This document shows, piece by piece, positions 1-9,344 of a DNA stretch of 64,000 nt. The translations under genes were made by a program, and so were the position numbers. Source of the stretch: Micromonospora olivasterospora (GTDB lineage Bacteria; Actinomycetota; Actinomycetes; Mycobacteriales; Micromonosporaceae); assembly GCF_007830265.1 (NCBI RefSeq), contig NZ_VLKE01000001.1, positions 2,232,001 to 2,296,000 on the forward strand, read 5' to 3'. Positions within the stretch are counted from its first letter, which is position 1. The number at the start of each line of letters is the position of its first letter. The notes below the pieces were generated by a model. It was not told the origin of the DNA. It was given only the letters and a program-made list of their open reading frames with translations, and made no database searches.

Positions 1-1
1 G

Positions 2-1300
2 CCGGGCGCCACGTGGTGTCTCCCGGCCGGCGTGCACCGACACCTGGAGCTGCTCGACCGGCTCTTGCTCCGCCGCTACGGCCCCGACGGCGTGCCGGCC
101 CGCGCGGACGGCTCCCGCTGGCGGCTCGCCGACGCGCTGCGCCCGACCGATCCTGCTCTGGCGGGCGGCGCCGTCGAGGTACGCGAGGAATGGACGGACG
201 GGGAGTCACGGGCGACCGTCACCGCCACCTGGCCGGCAGTACTGCGCGTGCCCGCCACCGAACTGCTCGCCGAGCTGTGGGGCTACCTGGCCGCGGTGGA
301 GGCGACGGACCGTCACGCCGGGCGGGCGCCCCGGGTGCGGGTGCTGTCCGGGCACGCCGTGGCCGGACAGTCCATGGCGGGGCGGGTGCGGCTCACCGCG
401 CCGGACGGAGCCACGGTCGACCTCGGCGACTCGGAGCTGGTGCTGCTCGACGACCACCCCGCCGGGGCCGCCGCCCGGGCCTGTGGCGTCACGGCCGCGC
501 CACTCGTCGTGGACCACGGCGACGGGCGGGGCCCTACCCTGGCCCGCGCGCACCTGGTCGTGGGTGCCCTGGATACTTCGGTGGGTGACCTGTGCCGCCG
601 CCGGGTCGCGCCCGCGTTCGATGAGGACCACGACGAGTACCGGGTGCGGCAGGTCGCTGTGGGCCGCGGCCCGACCGGCATGCCCGCCTGGCTGGCGGTG
701 CAGGTGCCCGAGTACCACGTCTTCGACCCGGTCGAGGCGGGGCTGGTGCCGCCCGGCACCCCGCCCGACTCCCCTGACCACCTCGACGCGGTCCGGCTGT
801 TGGTACGCCGGCTGTTCGTGACGGCCGCGGCGGAGCTGCTGCAACGGCCGGAGGCGGCGCTGGACGGCGCGATTCGCGGCGGCCCGGACCGGCCCCGCCT
901 CGTGTCGGCGACGGCCTGGCGCCCGGTCGGCCCACCCTCGGACGGCGCCGGCCAGCTCATCGCGGTGGGTGACACGGTGGGCGGCGGGCATCCGCTGCAT
1001 CCGCTGCGCCCCGTCACCGGTCCGTTCCGCCACGGCCACCGGGTCCGCCGCTACTGGCGGCGACGCGCGGCGGGCACCGGGGCGGGGGAAGCCGCGCTCG
1101 CCCTGGCCGTCGAGGTGGCGGCCGACACCGCCGAGTGGATCAACGCCAGCATTTCCGACTTCGCCGAGCCACCGCAGTTCCACTTCAACGCCGACTGCTT
1201 CGCCGAGCTCGCCTACGCCCGGGCGCACCGGGAGCACTTCGCGGCGCTGGAGGCCGGGCGGCCGGCGCACCCGGCACTGCTCGACGGGGTGCCGCGATGA
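2..1300 (+). CDS. Partial FAD-type oxidoreductase, paralogue C (5' end outside window)
   Basis: The frame is open from base 2, and its first codons (WCLPAGVHRHLELLDRLLLR) align residue for residue with the two complete paralogues at 3943-7341 and 7338-9344. The gene therefore starts upstream of the window, and the GTG at 32 is internal. About 430 residues remain, lacking the N-terminal dinucleotide-binding fold. Shared landmarks are VDHGDGRG, EYRVRQVAVG, VPEYHVFDPVEAGLVPPGTP and a late GDTVGGGHPLHPL segment in the place where flavoproteins bind the cofactor again. It lacks the methionine-rich tail of the other two. Its ATGA overlap with the next gene suggests coupled translation. FAD use is inferred from fold-like motifs; substrate and reaction are unknown. 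Confidence 0.75.
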   Translation, partial: PGATWCLPAGVHRHLELLDRLLLRRYGPDGVPARADGSRWRLADALRPTDPALAGGAVEVREEWTDGESRATVTATWPAVLRVPATELLAELWGYLAAVEATDRHAGRAPRVRVLSGHAVAGQSMAGRVRLTAPDGATVDLGDSELVLLDDHPAGAAARACGVTAAPLVVDHGDGRGPTLARAHLVVGALDTSVGDLCRRRVAPAFDEDHDEYRVRQVAVGRGPTGMPAWLAVQVPEYHVFDPVEAGLVPPGTPPDSPDHLDAVRLLVRRLFVTAAAELLQRPEAALDGAIRGGPDRPRLVSATAWRPVGPPSDGAGQLIAVGDTVGGGHPLHPLRPVTGPFRHGHRVRRYWRRRAAGTGAGEAALALAVEVAADTAEWINASISDFAEPPQFHFNADCFAELAYARAHREHFAALEAGRPAHPALLDGVPR

Positions 1301-2244
1301 CCGGCACCGTGCCGGCATCGGCCGGCACGCGCTGTGCGGCGCACCCGGACACCGACGCGGTGGTGGCCGCGCCCGGCGACTTCTACCGTCGCTGGGTCAC
1401 CGACAACCCGCTGCTCGGCGAGCGGCGGGCACTGCTGGCGCGATGGCTGGACGACCCGACGCCGCGGGAGGAGATCGCCGAGGCGCTCGGGCTGCCGCTG
1501 GGGGCGCTGCTGCGCGCCTTCAACGACACGGCCCCGCTCGACGCGCCGGTGCCGTTCCGCTACCGGGGCGTCCGGTTCGCCGTCACCGGCATGGCGGGGG
1601 TGTGCGACGACATCGTCGGCGACCGGTTCCCCCGCTTCGGCACGCCGGTGACGCTGCGCTGCCACCTCGCGGAGCCGAACCTGCTGCCGCAGGCGATGTT
1701 CGAGGCGGCCGATTGGAACTTCATGGACGCCGACCGCCCCGGGTTCCTCGGCTACGCCTACGGGGTGCGGGAGGGCGACACGCTTTACCTGGCCGGCATG
1801 CAGAGCGACCTGGCCGCCCGGTACAGCTATCTGTTCCAGGGCCGCGGCGAGGGCACCGACGTGCGGATCGGGGACGAGGTGGCGTTCCAGCCGACCGAAG
1901 AGCTGGTTGCCCGGTTCGGCGACTACGTGCCGGTGCTGCGGCGTACCTTCCAGCGGTACTGGATAGACGTGCTGCTCGGCGCTGTGGCCGCGTGGGCAGC
2001 CACCGAGCCGGCGCTGCGCACGCTGGGCCTGCTGTGGTTCGACCTGGAGCCGCAGGAGGACGCGCACGGGCACCTGGTGAACCGGGTGTACCGGCAGCTG
2101 CCACAGCGGCTCGCCGCCGACGTGCGGCACGTGCACGCCGACGGACGGTGCCACAGCTACCGGACAGCGCCGCTCAGCCGTGTGGCAGCGTTGCTGGGGG
2201 AGCGCTGGAGCGCTGGGCCGGCACCACAACCGTCGGCGGGCTGA
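1297..2244 (+). CDS. Hypothetical protein coupled to flavoenzyme C
   Basis: A 315-residue protein starting at the ATG that overlaps the stop of the previous gene (ATGA). I do not recognise a family. It has no signal peptide and no clear membrane segment. The N-terminal third contains PTPREEIAEALGLPLGALLR, which could form a small helix-turn-helix-like fold. The middle has YRGVRFAVTGMAG and the end has a WFDLEP segment. Its 3' end overlaps the convergent GMC gene by about 70 bp. Codon use matches its neighbours, so it looks native. Coupling to a flavoenzyme suggests a partner or pathway enzyme, but nothing in the sequence fixes a function. Confidence 0.7.
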   Translation: MTGTVPASAGTRCAAHPDTDAVVAAPGDFYRRWVTDNPLLGERRALLARWLDDPTPREEIAEALGLPLGALLRAFNDTAPLDAPVPFRYRGVRFAVTGMAGVCDDIVGDRFPRFGTPVTLRCHLAEPNLLPQAMFEAADWNFMDADRPGFLGYAYGVREGDTLYLAGMQSDLAARYSYLFQGRGEGTDVRIGDEVAFQPTEELVARFGDYVPVLRRTFQRYWIDVLLGAVAAWAATEPALRTLGLLWFDLEPQEDAHGHLVNRVYRQLPQRLAADVRHVHADGRCHSYRTAPLSRVAALLGERWSAGPAPQPSAG

Positions 2245-3850
2245 CCACCTCGCCGACGGGGGTCGCCGGGGCGCCGAACCGGTCGACGAGCAGGCGTTGT
2301 GCCACTCGCAGCGCCACCGCCTGGATGGTCAGCGTCGGGTTGACCGCGCCGGGGAACGGCAGCAGCGCACCGTCGGCGACGTAGACGTTGTCGGCGTCGT
2401 GCAGCCGCCCGTTCGGGTCCGTGACGCTGGTGGCCGGGTCGGTGCCCATTCGACAGGTGCCGTGCAGGTGGCCGCTGCCCAGTTCCCAGCCGGACGGCTC
2501 GCGTACCACCACGCTGCACCCACTTGCGCGCAACAGCTCCTCGCCGCGGCGCAGCATGTACTCCAGCCTGGCCAGGTCCCGTGGGTGCGCCTGGTAATCC
2601 ATGACGATGTCGGTGACGCCGTGACAGTCGGTGCCGGTGCCCAGCCGCACCCGGTTGGTCGGCTGCGGCTCGTCGGGCACCAGCGCCTCGATGCGCAGCA
2701 GCTGCTCGTTGGTACGCACCCGGTACGTGCGCTCGGGCCGTACCTCGTAGAGCACGCCGCCGAGCCCGCCCGGGGCGGCGGGGTCCTCGTAGAAGTCGGT
2801 GATGGCGGCCGTGGATACTGGGCCGAGGCCCATGACCTCGCTGCGCGGCGGCTCGTCGCTGCCCCGGTGCCCGTAGCCCACGAGGTACTCGCTGAGCTTG
2901 AAACACAGGCCTCGACCGACCAGGTCGTGGGAGTTGCCCAGCCCGCGCGGGTGTCGTTCGGTGGTGGAACGCAGCAGCAGCGCCGCGCTCTGTACCGCGT
3001 TGCCGCAGACGACGAACTGGCGGGCGCGGAACTCGTACCAGCGGCCCGTGTCGACCCTCACGCAGCGCAGCGCGCGGGCGTCGTGGCGCTCGTCGCCGAG
3101 GAGCGCGACGGCCTTGAGGCCGGCGAACAGCCGGGCACCGGCGCGCAGCGCGGGGGTGAGGAAACGGTTGACCGCATCGCCCTTCGCGCCCACGGGGCAG
3201 GTACGCGAGATGCACGGCGCGTCGGCCACGCAGCCGTGGTGGCCTCGGTAGGCGTCGGTGAGCACGCCCAGCGGCGTGGGGAACGGGTGCCAACCGAGCG
3301 CCTTGGCGGCCCGGGCGATCACGGCGCCCTCGGGCGAGGTGGGCACCGGCACGAGCGGGTACGGCGCGGAGCGTGCCGGGATGCCGGGGTCGGCCCCGGC
3401 GAGCCCGGCCACGCCGATGATGTCCTCGACGGCCGTGTAGTAGGGCTCCAGCTCGTCGAAGTCCCATGGCCACCGCAGCGGCAGGTCGGCCTGTCCGAGC
3501 ACCCGCTCAGGGTCGAAGTCGATGGGGCGGTGGCGGAACAGCACGCCGCCGTAGAAGACGGTGCCGCCGCCGACGTTGCAGGTGGTCCACGGCGAGCCGA
3601 CCTTGCCCCACGTGCCGTTGGACTGGCGCACCCAGGCCGATTCGGCGGCGGCGAGGATGTCGTCGTAGCTGGTGTCGGCGGTGACGTGGCCGCCCTGCTC
3701 GACGACGGCGACGGAGAGGCCGGCGCGGCTCAGCAGCCACGCGACGGTCGCGCCGGCCGCGCCGCTGCCGACCACACACACGTCGTATTCCGTGCGCACG
3801 TCGCCGTCGGTCGGTTCGGGACCGTACCTCGCGTCGGTGCTCGTCGTCAC
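2174..3850 (-). CDS. GMC-family oxidoreductase
   Basis: A 558-residue flavoprotein of the glucose-methanol-choline family, which oxidises an alcohol with FAD. The FAD-binding GSGAAG is at residues 28-33, followed by VEQGG at the end of the second strand. GGGTVFYGGVLFR at about 94-106 is the second FAD contact. The C-terminal catalytic block HLHGTCRMG (461-469) is followed by GAVNPTLTIQ, supplying the His/Asn pair of the family. A Cys cluster near 207-219 recalls dehydrogenase-type members. The GTG start at 3850 was chosen for the GGAGGA motif just upstream; the longer open frame has no such site. It is the last gene of the 9344-to-2174 operon, 92 bp after the MFS-flavoenzyme fusion. It probably acts on the same unknown substrate. 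Confidence 0.9.
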   Translation of the reverse strand: MTTSTDARYGPEPTDGDVRTEYDVCVVGSGAAGATVAWLLSRAGLSVAVVEQGGHVTADTSYDDILAAAESAWVRQSNGTWGKVGSPWTTCNVGGGTVFYGGVLFRHRPIDFDPERVLGQADLPLRWPWDFDELEPYYTAVEDIIGVAGLAGADPGIPARSAPYPLVPVPTSPEGAVIARAAKALGWHPFPTPLGVLTDAYRGHHGCVADAPCISRTCPVGAKGDAVNRFLTPALRAGARLFAGLKAVALLGDERHDARALRCVRVDTGRWYEFRARQFVVCGNAVQSAALLLRSTTERHPRGLGNSHDLVGRGLCFKLSEYLVGYGHRGSDEPPRSEVMGLGPVSTAAITDFYEDPAAPGGLGGVLYEVRPERTYRVRTNEQLLRIEALVPDEPQPTNRVRLGTGTDCHGVTDIVMDYQAHPRDLARLEYMLRRGEELLRASGCSVVVREPSGWELGSGHLHGTCRMGTDPATSVTDPNGRLHDADNVYVADGALLPFPGAVNPTLTIQAVALRVAQRLLVDRFGAPATPVGEVVSPPTVVVPAQRSSAPPATLPHG

Positions 3851-3942
3851 GCCGTCCTCCGATGCTCGCGCGGCCGCCCGCGGCGCCATGGCCGCGGGCG
3901 GTGGTGCCGGCGGCGGACCGGGGTCCGCCGCCGGCGTGTTGA

Positions 3943-6900
3943 TCACATCCGTGTTGCGCCAGCCATATCGTCCGCTGCCATTTCGTTGGTCGCCATGGCA
4001 TCGGATGACATGCCGCCCGACCCGCCGGTGCGAGTCATCGAACCGGATGCCATGGAAGTGGCCGCCGGCTCCGTGCGCAGCGCGGGCGGGACCGGGTCGA
4101 TAGGCGGCAGGCCGTATGCGTAGATCCGGCCGGTACGCAGTTGGATCCTGCTCCACTCGTCCGGGTAGCGCTGCGGCACGATCGAGCGGCGGTAGCGGGT
4201 CGCCTCGGCGAGGGCCCGCTGCCGCTCCCGCTCCTGCGGCTCCGCGACGGTCGCCCGCGGCGTCGGCCGGGCGAACAGCTCGGCGCTGTGCGCCAGCCAG
4301 TCGTCCGTGTCGGCCTTGATCTCGTCGGCCAACTGCCGGATCGCCGTGCGCTCGTCCGTGCCGGCGTCGACGGCCTGCCAGAAGCGCAGCACCCGCCAGG
4401 CATGACCGACGATGCCGGTCATCACCCCGCCGCTGTGCACGAAGTGCCCGTTGCCGAACGAGTCGCCCGCCACCACGCCGTTCGGTGCGACGAGGGCGTC
4501 CTGCCCGACCCGCTCGGCGATGGTGAACAGCTTCGGCCCGTAGGAGAGCTGGTTGCGCTCCATTTCCGCGCGCGGGATCTCGGTGATGAGCGAGACCTGG
4601 TCGAGGAAGTACTGCCGCAGCAGCAACTGGTGCCCGGCGAAGAACCGCTTGGAGCCCTTCGGCGTGCCCGGCGGCACCAGCCCGGCCAGGATCGGGTCGA
4701 AGGTCCTGTACTCAGGAACCTCGGCCAGGACCCAACCGATCTGCGCGTCGCCCTCGTGGCCGATGGCAACCTGGCGCACCCAGTACTCGTTGCCCGCGGC
4801 GTCGAAGTCGGAGGCCACCCGGTGCCGGATCCGGTCGGCGAGGTAGATGTCGACGTTGCCGGCCAGGTAATCGGTCTCGGCCGGAACGGCGCCGCGCCCG
4901 TCGCCGTGGTCGATGAGCACCGGCTGCTGCCGGAACCCCAGCCGGCGGGCGTCGCGGCTGTCCAGTCCCTGCGCGATCATGAACAGGCGCGGGGTACCCA
5001 GATCGATGACCCGACTGTTGGGCACCCGGACCCGGCGGAAGCTGCCCTTGTAGTCGAGCTCGCGCACCGCCTCGACCCGGACGCGGACCCGACCGTCCGG
5101 CCCCACGACGAAGCCCTCCTCGGTGTGGGCCCGCCGCCGCGGCAGCATCCGCCGCCACCCCGAAGGCTCGTTCTCGTCCACCGCGACCGCCCGGTGGTAG
5201 TTCAGGATGCGCACCCGCGGCGGCACACCGCGCGCCAGGTCCATCGCCTCGATGCCCTCGAGGTAGCGGCGCAGTACCACCAGCAGCTCCTCGGCGCCGA
5301 CCTGGAAGGCCGACGGGCTGTCGAGCACCTCGCGCATCGGACGACCTTGCAGGGCCGGGTCGACCTGCGTGGGCGCCACGATCGGCTCCGGCATCGACAC
5401 CTCGCGGTGCGGCCGGCCGTCGCGGAACCGGTCGTCGATGTGCTCGTGGTAGCGGGCGATGCCACCGATGTGCGAGTCGGCGGCGAAGCCGGTGATGATC
5501 TCGTCGCCGCGCACCGAGCCCGGGTCGGTGTAGGACGTGTAGAAGCAGTCGGCCAGCTTGAGCAGCACCCCGTCGCCACGGCGGGGGACGCCCTCCTCGC
5601 CGTAGCGCTCCAGCATCATGCGGTCGATCAGGGCGAGGTGGTGGTACACGTCCTCGCACACCGTCCAGCGCATGACCGACACGTAGGGCGAACCACGCAG
5701 CTCCACACCGACGGCGCGGCGGCCCATGGCCACCGACCACAGCATGGACATCATGCCGGTGCCACCCATCCCGAGGGTGAGGAAGTCGGGGTCGGTGACC
5801 CCCACGTCGTCCTGGTCGCTGTCCTGCCGGGTACGCGCCTCGTCGAGCACGTTGGGCGCGCTCCGCGGCACCGCCGGCTGCACCACCAGCAGCGTGAGCA
5901 CGATGCCGGCCGCGGCGAAGCCCGCGCCGACCAGAAACGCCAGGTGGTACCCGGCGGTCAACGCTTCGACGGTCGGGCGGCCGTCACCCAGCAGGCCACC
6001 GGTGTGGTGGGCGGCCAGGGTGGCCAGGACCGCGAGCCCGATCGCCGGGCCGAACTGCTGAGTGGTGTTGACCAGGCCGGAACGCAGGCCCCGGTCGCTG
6101 GTGGTGGCGTCGGCGAGCACGATGGTGAGCGCCGCCGGGTAGCCCACCCCGGCGCCGACGCCGAGCAGCAGCATCGCCGGCAGCACGTCGGTGAAGTAGT
6201 CACCGTCGGCCGGGACCCGGCTCAGCAGCAGCAGGCCCGCGGTGATGCACAGCAGGCCGGGCAGCAGCACCGTACGCGCGTCGACCTTCTTCATGAGCTT
6301 CGGCGCGACCTTGATCGAGCAGATGGCCACGACGGTCGCGGTCGGCACGAAGGCAAAGCCCACCTCGAGCACGCTGAGCGCCAGCACCTGCTGCAGGTAG
6401 AGCGCGCCGAGGAAGAACATGCCGCTCATCCCGGCGACCATGAGCGCCTGGACCAGGTTCGCCGCCGACACGTTGCGCGCTCGGAAGATCGACAGTGGGA
6501 CCAGCGGGTTGCTGGCGAGGGCCTGCCGCACGAGGAACGCCACGAGCAGCAGCACCGACACGCCGGTCAGCACCCAGGTACGAACGGCGCTGCCCTCCGT
6601 ACCGGAGGTCTGCACGATCGTGTAGACGGCGAGCATGAGGCAGGCGGTGATGAGTACGGCGCCGAGCGCGTCGATGCCGCGCTCCCCCGCCTCCCGCTCG
6701 TCGTCGAGCAGCCGGTACCCGAGCACGATGGCCGCTGCGCCGATCGGCAGGTTGACGAAGAACACCCAGTTCCAGCCGAGCGCCTCGGTGATGGCAGCGC
6801 CGCCGATGAGCCCGAGCGCGGCACCGACCGAGGAGACCAGCGAATACAGGCCGATCGCCTTGGCCTGCTCCCCCGGCTTGGGGAACATCGCCACGACGAT

Positions 6901-7341
6901 GCTCAGCACGACGGCGGCGGCCAACGCGCCGCCGACGCCCTGCGCGAACCGGGCGGCGATGAGCATTCCCCCGCTCTGCGCCAGCCCGCAGGCCAGCGAC
7001 GCGGCGGTGAACAGCGCCATGCCACCGATGAACAGCCGTTTCGGCCCGATGAGGTCGCCGAGCCGGCCGGCGAACAGCTGCAGTCCGCCAAACGGGATGA
7101 CGTAGGCGTTGACGACCCAGGACAGCTCCGAGGCGGAGAAGTCCAGGTCCTTGGCGAGGAACGGCAGGGCGACGTTGACCACCGAAGTGTCGATCACGAT
7201 GGCGAGCGCGCCCGCGCAGACCACGAGCAGCGCCAGCTGCCGTTCTCGCAGGGAGCGGTAGCGGCCGACGATGAGCCGCCGGGGCTGGACCGTCTCGGCG
7301 AGGCTGCCGAACGAGTCGCCCTTCGGTTGCCCGAGCTTCAT
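3943..7341 (-). CDS. Fusion: DHA2-type MFS transporter + FAD-type oxidoreductase (paralogue B) + Met-rich tail
   Basis: One uninterrupted 1132-residue frame. Residues 1-490 form a full DHA2/EmrB-QacA-type drug:H+ antiporter with about 14 membrane segments, GRLGDLIGPKR at 92-102 (the loop 2-3 motif) and ALGLIGGAA near 175-183. A charged linker (about 491-515) leads to a second full protein related to the gene at 7338-9344. This part has GMGGTG at 524-529 (Rossmann-like), HGDGRG, EYWVRQVAIGHE, VPEYRTFDPILAGLVPPGTP and VAGDSFGNGHF. The last 35 or so residues carry seven methionines spaced four to seven apart. No stop or frame change lies at the junction. Its ATG overlaps the upstream stop (ATGA). 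The enzyme half is probably cytoplasmic and may feed its product to the exporter (inference). Confidence 0.85.
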   Translation of the reverse strand: MKLGQPKGDSFGSLAETVQPRRLIVGRYRSLRERQLALLVVCAGALAIVIDTSVVNVALPFLAKDLDFSASELSWVVNAYVIPFGGLQLFAGRLGDLIGPKRLFIGGMALFTAASLACGLAQSGGMLIAARFAQGVGGALAAAVVLSIVVAMFPKPGEQAKAIGLYSLVSSVGAALGLIGGAAITEALGWNWVFFVNLPIGAAAIVLGYRLLDDEREAGERGIDALGAVLITACLMLAVYTIVQTSGTEGSAVRTWVLTGVSVLLLVAFLVRQALASNPLVPLSIFRARNVSAANLVQALMVAGMSGMFFLGALYLQQVLALSVLEVGFAFVPTATVVAICSIKVAPKLMKKVDARTVLLPGLLCITAGLLLLSRVPADGDYFTDVLPAMLLLGVGAGVGYPAALTIVLADATTSDRGLRSGLVNTTQQFGPAIGLAVLATLAAHHTGGLLGDGRPTVEALTAGYHLAFLVGAGFAAAGIVLTLLVVQPAVPRSAPNVLDEARTRQDSDQDDVGVTDPDFLTLGMGGTGMMSMLWSVAMGRRAVGVELRGSPYVSVMRWTVCEDVYHHLALIDRMMLERYGEEGVPRRGDGVLLKLADCFYTSYTDPGSVRGDEIITGFAADSHIGGIARYHEHIDDRFRDGRPHREVSMPEPIVAPTQVDPALQGRPMREVLDSPSAFQVGAEELLVVLRRYLEGIEAMDLARGVPPRVRILNYHRAVAVDENEPSGWRRMLPRRRAHTEEGFVVGPDGRVRVRVEAVRELDYKGSFRRVRVPNSRVIDLGTPRLFMIAQGLDSRDARRLGFRQQPVLIDHGDGRGAVPAETDYLAGNVDIYLADRIRHRVASDFDAAGNEYWVRQVAIGHEGDAQIGWVLAEVPEYRTFDPILAGLVPPGTPKGSKRFFAGHQLLLRQYFLDQVSLITEIPRAEMERNQLSYGPKLFTIAERVGQDALVAPNGVVAGDSFGNGHFVHSGGVMTGIVGHAWRVLRFWQAVDAGTDERTAIRQLADEIKADTDDWLAHSAELFARPTPRATVAEPQERERQRALAEATRYRRSIVPQRYPDEWSRIQLRTGRIYAYGLPPIDPVPPALRTEPAATSMASGSMTRTGGSGGMSSDAMATNEMAADDMAGATRM

Positions 7342-9344
7342 CGGCTTGTTACCTCCATGTCGGCCAGCATCGCGCCGTCGTCGGCCATCCCGTCGCCCGT
7401 CGTGCCGTTGCCCGTCGTGCCGTTGCCCGTCATGCCGTCGCCACCCATGCAGGCGGTCGCCTTGGCGTCCATCGGCATCATGTCCGGACCACGCAGGTCG
7501 GGGTGGGTGTCCTGGATCGGCGGCAACGCCAAGGCGTGCATGCGGCCGCTGCGCACCAGCAGCCGTCGCCAGTCCGACGGGTCCAGCGGGACGAGCGAGT
7601 GGCGGTGCCGGCGGGTGGCGTCGATGGTGCTGGCGCGCGCCGCCGAGTCACGACCGGTCGCCTTCTCGATCTTGGCGATCCGCTCGGCGCCGAAGTTGAT
7701 CGGCACGGCCTGGCTGAACTCCTGGGCGCTGACGTGGAACCACCAGTCCGTGTCCTGCTTGATGCCGTCGGCGAGCTCGCGCACGGCCACGTCGTGCTCG
7801 ACGCCGGCGTCGATCGCCTCCCAGTACTTCAGCACCCGGTAGGCGTGCCCGATCATGCCGGTAATCGCCCCGCCGCTGGTGAGGAAATGCCCGTTGCCGA
7901 ACGTGTCACCGCCCACGACCCCGTTGACCGCCACGCGGGCGTCGACGCCGGCCTTCTCCACGAGGCTGAACAGCTTCGGCCCGTAGGGCAACTGGACCTT
8001 CTCCAGCTCTGCGACCGGCATCTCGGTGATCAGCGATACCTGCTCCAGGTAGTACTCGCGCATGAGGTGCTGGACGCCGGCCCGGTATTCGTTGGACTTG
8101 CGGTGGGTGCCGGGCGGCACGAGCCCCGCGAGGATCGGGTCGAAGGTCTTGTAGTCGGGCACCTGCACCAGGATCCACCCGACCTCGGCGTCGTCCTCGT
8201 GGCCGACGGCGATCTGGCGGACCCAGTACTCGTTGCCCTCCTTGTCGAAGTCGGAGGCGATGCGGCGGCGCAGCCGCCCGTCGACGAGGATCTCCAGCAG
8301 CCCGGCGAGGTAGTCGGCCTGGGCGACGACGGCGCCACGCCCGTCGTGGTGGTCGACCTTGACGTCCTCCTGCTTGAAGCCGAGCCGTTCCGCGTCGCTG
8401 CTGTTGAACCCCTGGGCGATCATGAACAGCTTCGGCACGCCGAGGTCGATGGTCTTGCTACCCGGCACGCGGACCCGGCGGAACTTGCCGTTGTAGTCCA
8501 ACTCGCGCACGGCCTCGATCTGGATGCGCTTGCGCCCGTCGGGGCAGTTGACGAACCCTTCCTCGCGGCGGAGCCAGCTGAGGTAGCCGGCGTCCTCGTC
8601 GGTGCCGGTGGACACCACCCGGTGCGAGGTGAACAGGCGCACCCGCGGGGTGACACCGCGCTCGAGGTCCATCTGCTCAATCATCTCGAGGTAGCGGCGC
8701 ATGAGCACCATGACCTCGGACGCGGCGCACTGGAACGTCGACGGACCCTCCAGCGCCTCCAGCGCCGTGCGGCCCACCTTGGACACGTCGGGCTTGTCCG
8801 GGGGCGCCGGCGGCTCCAGGACGGTGACGACGCGGTTGGGCTTGCCCTCCTGCCAGCGGTCGTCGATGAACTCGGTGTAGAAGATGCGGCCGCCGATGTG
8901 CGACGGTTCGCCGATGAGGGTGTCGAGGAAGCCCGTCACCACCTCGTCGGCGGTGACCGCGCCGGCGGCGGTGCCCGGGTCGTAGAAGCACTCGGCGAGG
9001 CGGAACAACTTGCCGTCGCCGCGGTGGGGGAGGTTCTCCTCGCCGTAACGCTCCAGCATCAGCTTGTCGATGAGGCCCCAGTGGTGGAACAGGTCCTCGC
9101 GGATGTTCCAGTGGACGCCCAGCGACGGGTCGCCGCGCATCTCCACGCCCACCACTCGCCGGCCGAGGGCCAGCGACCACAACATTGCCATCATGTTCGT
9201 CGCGCCCAGGCCGAGCGCGAGGAAGTCCGGGTCCTTGACCCCGTCGAGGTTCTCCTCCGGGGCGGCACCGTCGCGGGTGCCGTCGAGCGTGGCCCACTTC
9301 TGGCGCACACGTTGATTCCGAACACGCAGGAAGTCGAGAGTCAT
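7338..9344 (-). CDS. FAD-type oxidoreductase, paralogue A, with Met-rich tail
   Basis: A 668-residue protein with the start set by GGAGGAG six bases before the ATG. GLGATN at 45-50 followed by VVGVEMRG looks like a nucleotide-binding beta-alpha-beta unit. Later blocks shared with the two paralogues are HHWGLIDKLMLERYG, EYWVRQIAVGHE, VPDYKTFDPILAGLVPPGTH and VVGGDTFGNGHF, the last resembling the C-terminal flavin contact of FAD monooxygenases. About 45 C-terminal residues are rich in Met, Gly, Asp and Thr and are partly encoded by 15-bp tandem repeats. It is first in an operon with the MFS fusion (ATGA overlap) and the GMC gene. Substrate and reaction are unknown; flavin use is inferred from motifs only. 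Confidence 0.8.
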   Translation of the reverse strand: MTLDFLRVRNQRVRQKWATLDGTRDGAAPEENLDGVKDPDFLALGLGATNMMAMLWSLALGRRVVGVEMRGDPSLGVHWNIREDLFHHWGLIDKLMLERYGEENLPHRGDGKLFRLAECFYDPGTAAGAVTADEVVTGFLDTLIGEPSHIGGRIFYTEFIDDRWQEGKPNRVVTVLEPPAPPDKPDVSKVGRTALEALEGPSTFQCAASEVMVLMRRYLEMIEQMDLERGVTPRVRLFTSHRVVSTGTDEDAGYLSWLRREEGFVNCPDGRKRIQIEAVRELDYNGKFRRVRVPGSKTIDLGVPKLFMIAQGFNSSDAERLGFKQEDVKVDHHDGRGAVVAQADYLAGLLEILVDGRLRRRIASDFDKEGNEYWVRQIAVGHEDDAEVGWILVQVPDYKTFDPILAGLVPPGTHRKSNEYRAGVQHLMREYYLEQVSLITEMPVAELEKVQLPYGPKLFSLVEKAGVDARVAVNGVVGGDTFGNGHFLTSGGAITGMIGHAYRVLKYWEAIDAGVEHDVAVRELADGIKQDTDWWFHVSAQEFSQAVPINFGAERIAKIEKATGRDSAARASTIDATRRHRHSLVPLDPSDWRRLLVRSGRMHALALPPIQDTHPDLRGPDMMPMDAKATACMGGDGMTGNGTTGNGTTGDGMADDGAMLADMEVTSR
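7391..7450. repeat. Four 15-bp tandem repeats inside the 3' end of paralogue A
   Basis: Units begin at 7391, 7406, 7421 and 7436. The first three differ by one or two bases from CGTTGCCCGTCGTGC, and the fourth is more diverged. On the coding strand they encode repeats of Thr/Met-Gly-Asn/Asp-Gly in the methionine-rich tail. Because the unit is a multiple of three, copy-number change would lengthen or shorten the tail without a frameshift. Confidence 0.8.

Noticed and set aside
7391..7450. 15-bp repeats as a CRISPR array
   Set aside because: The units are directly adjacent without spacers and lie in a coding frame.
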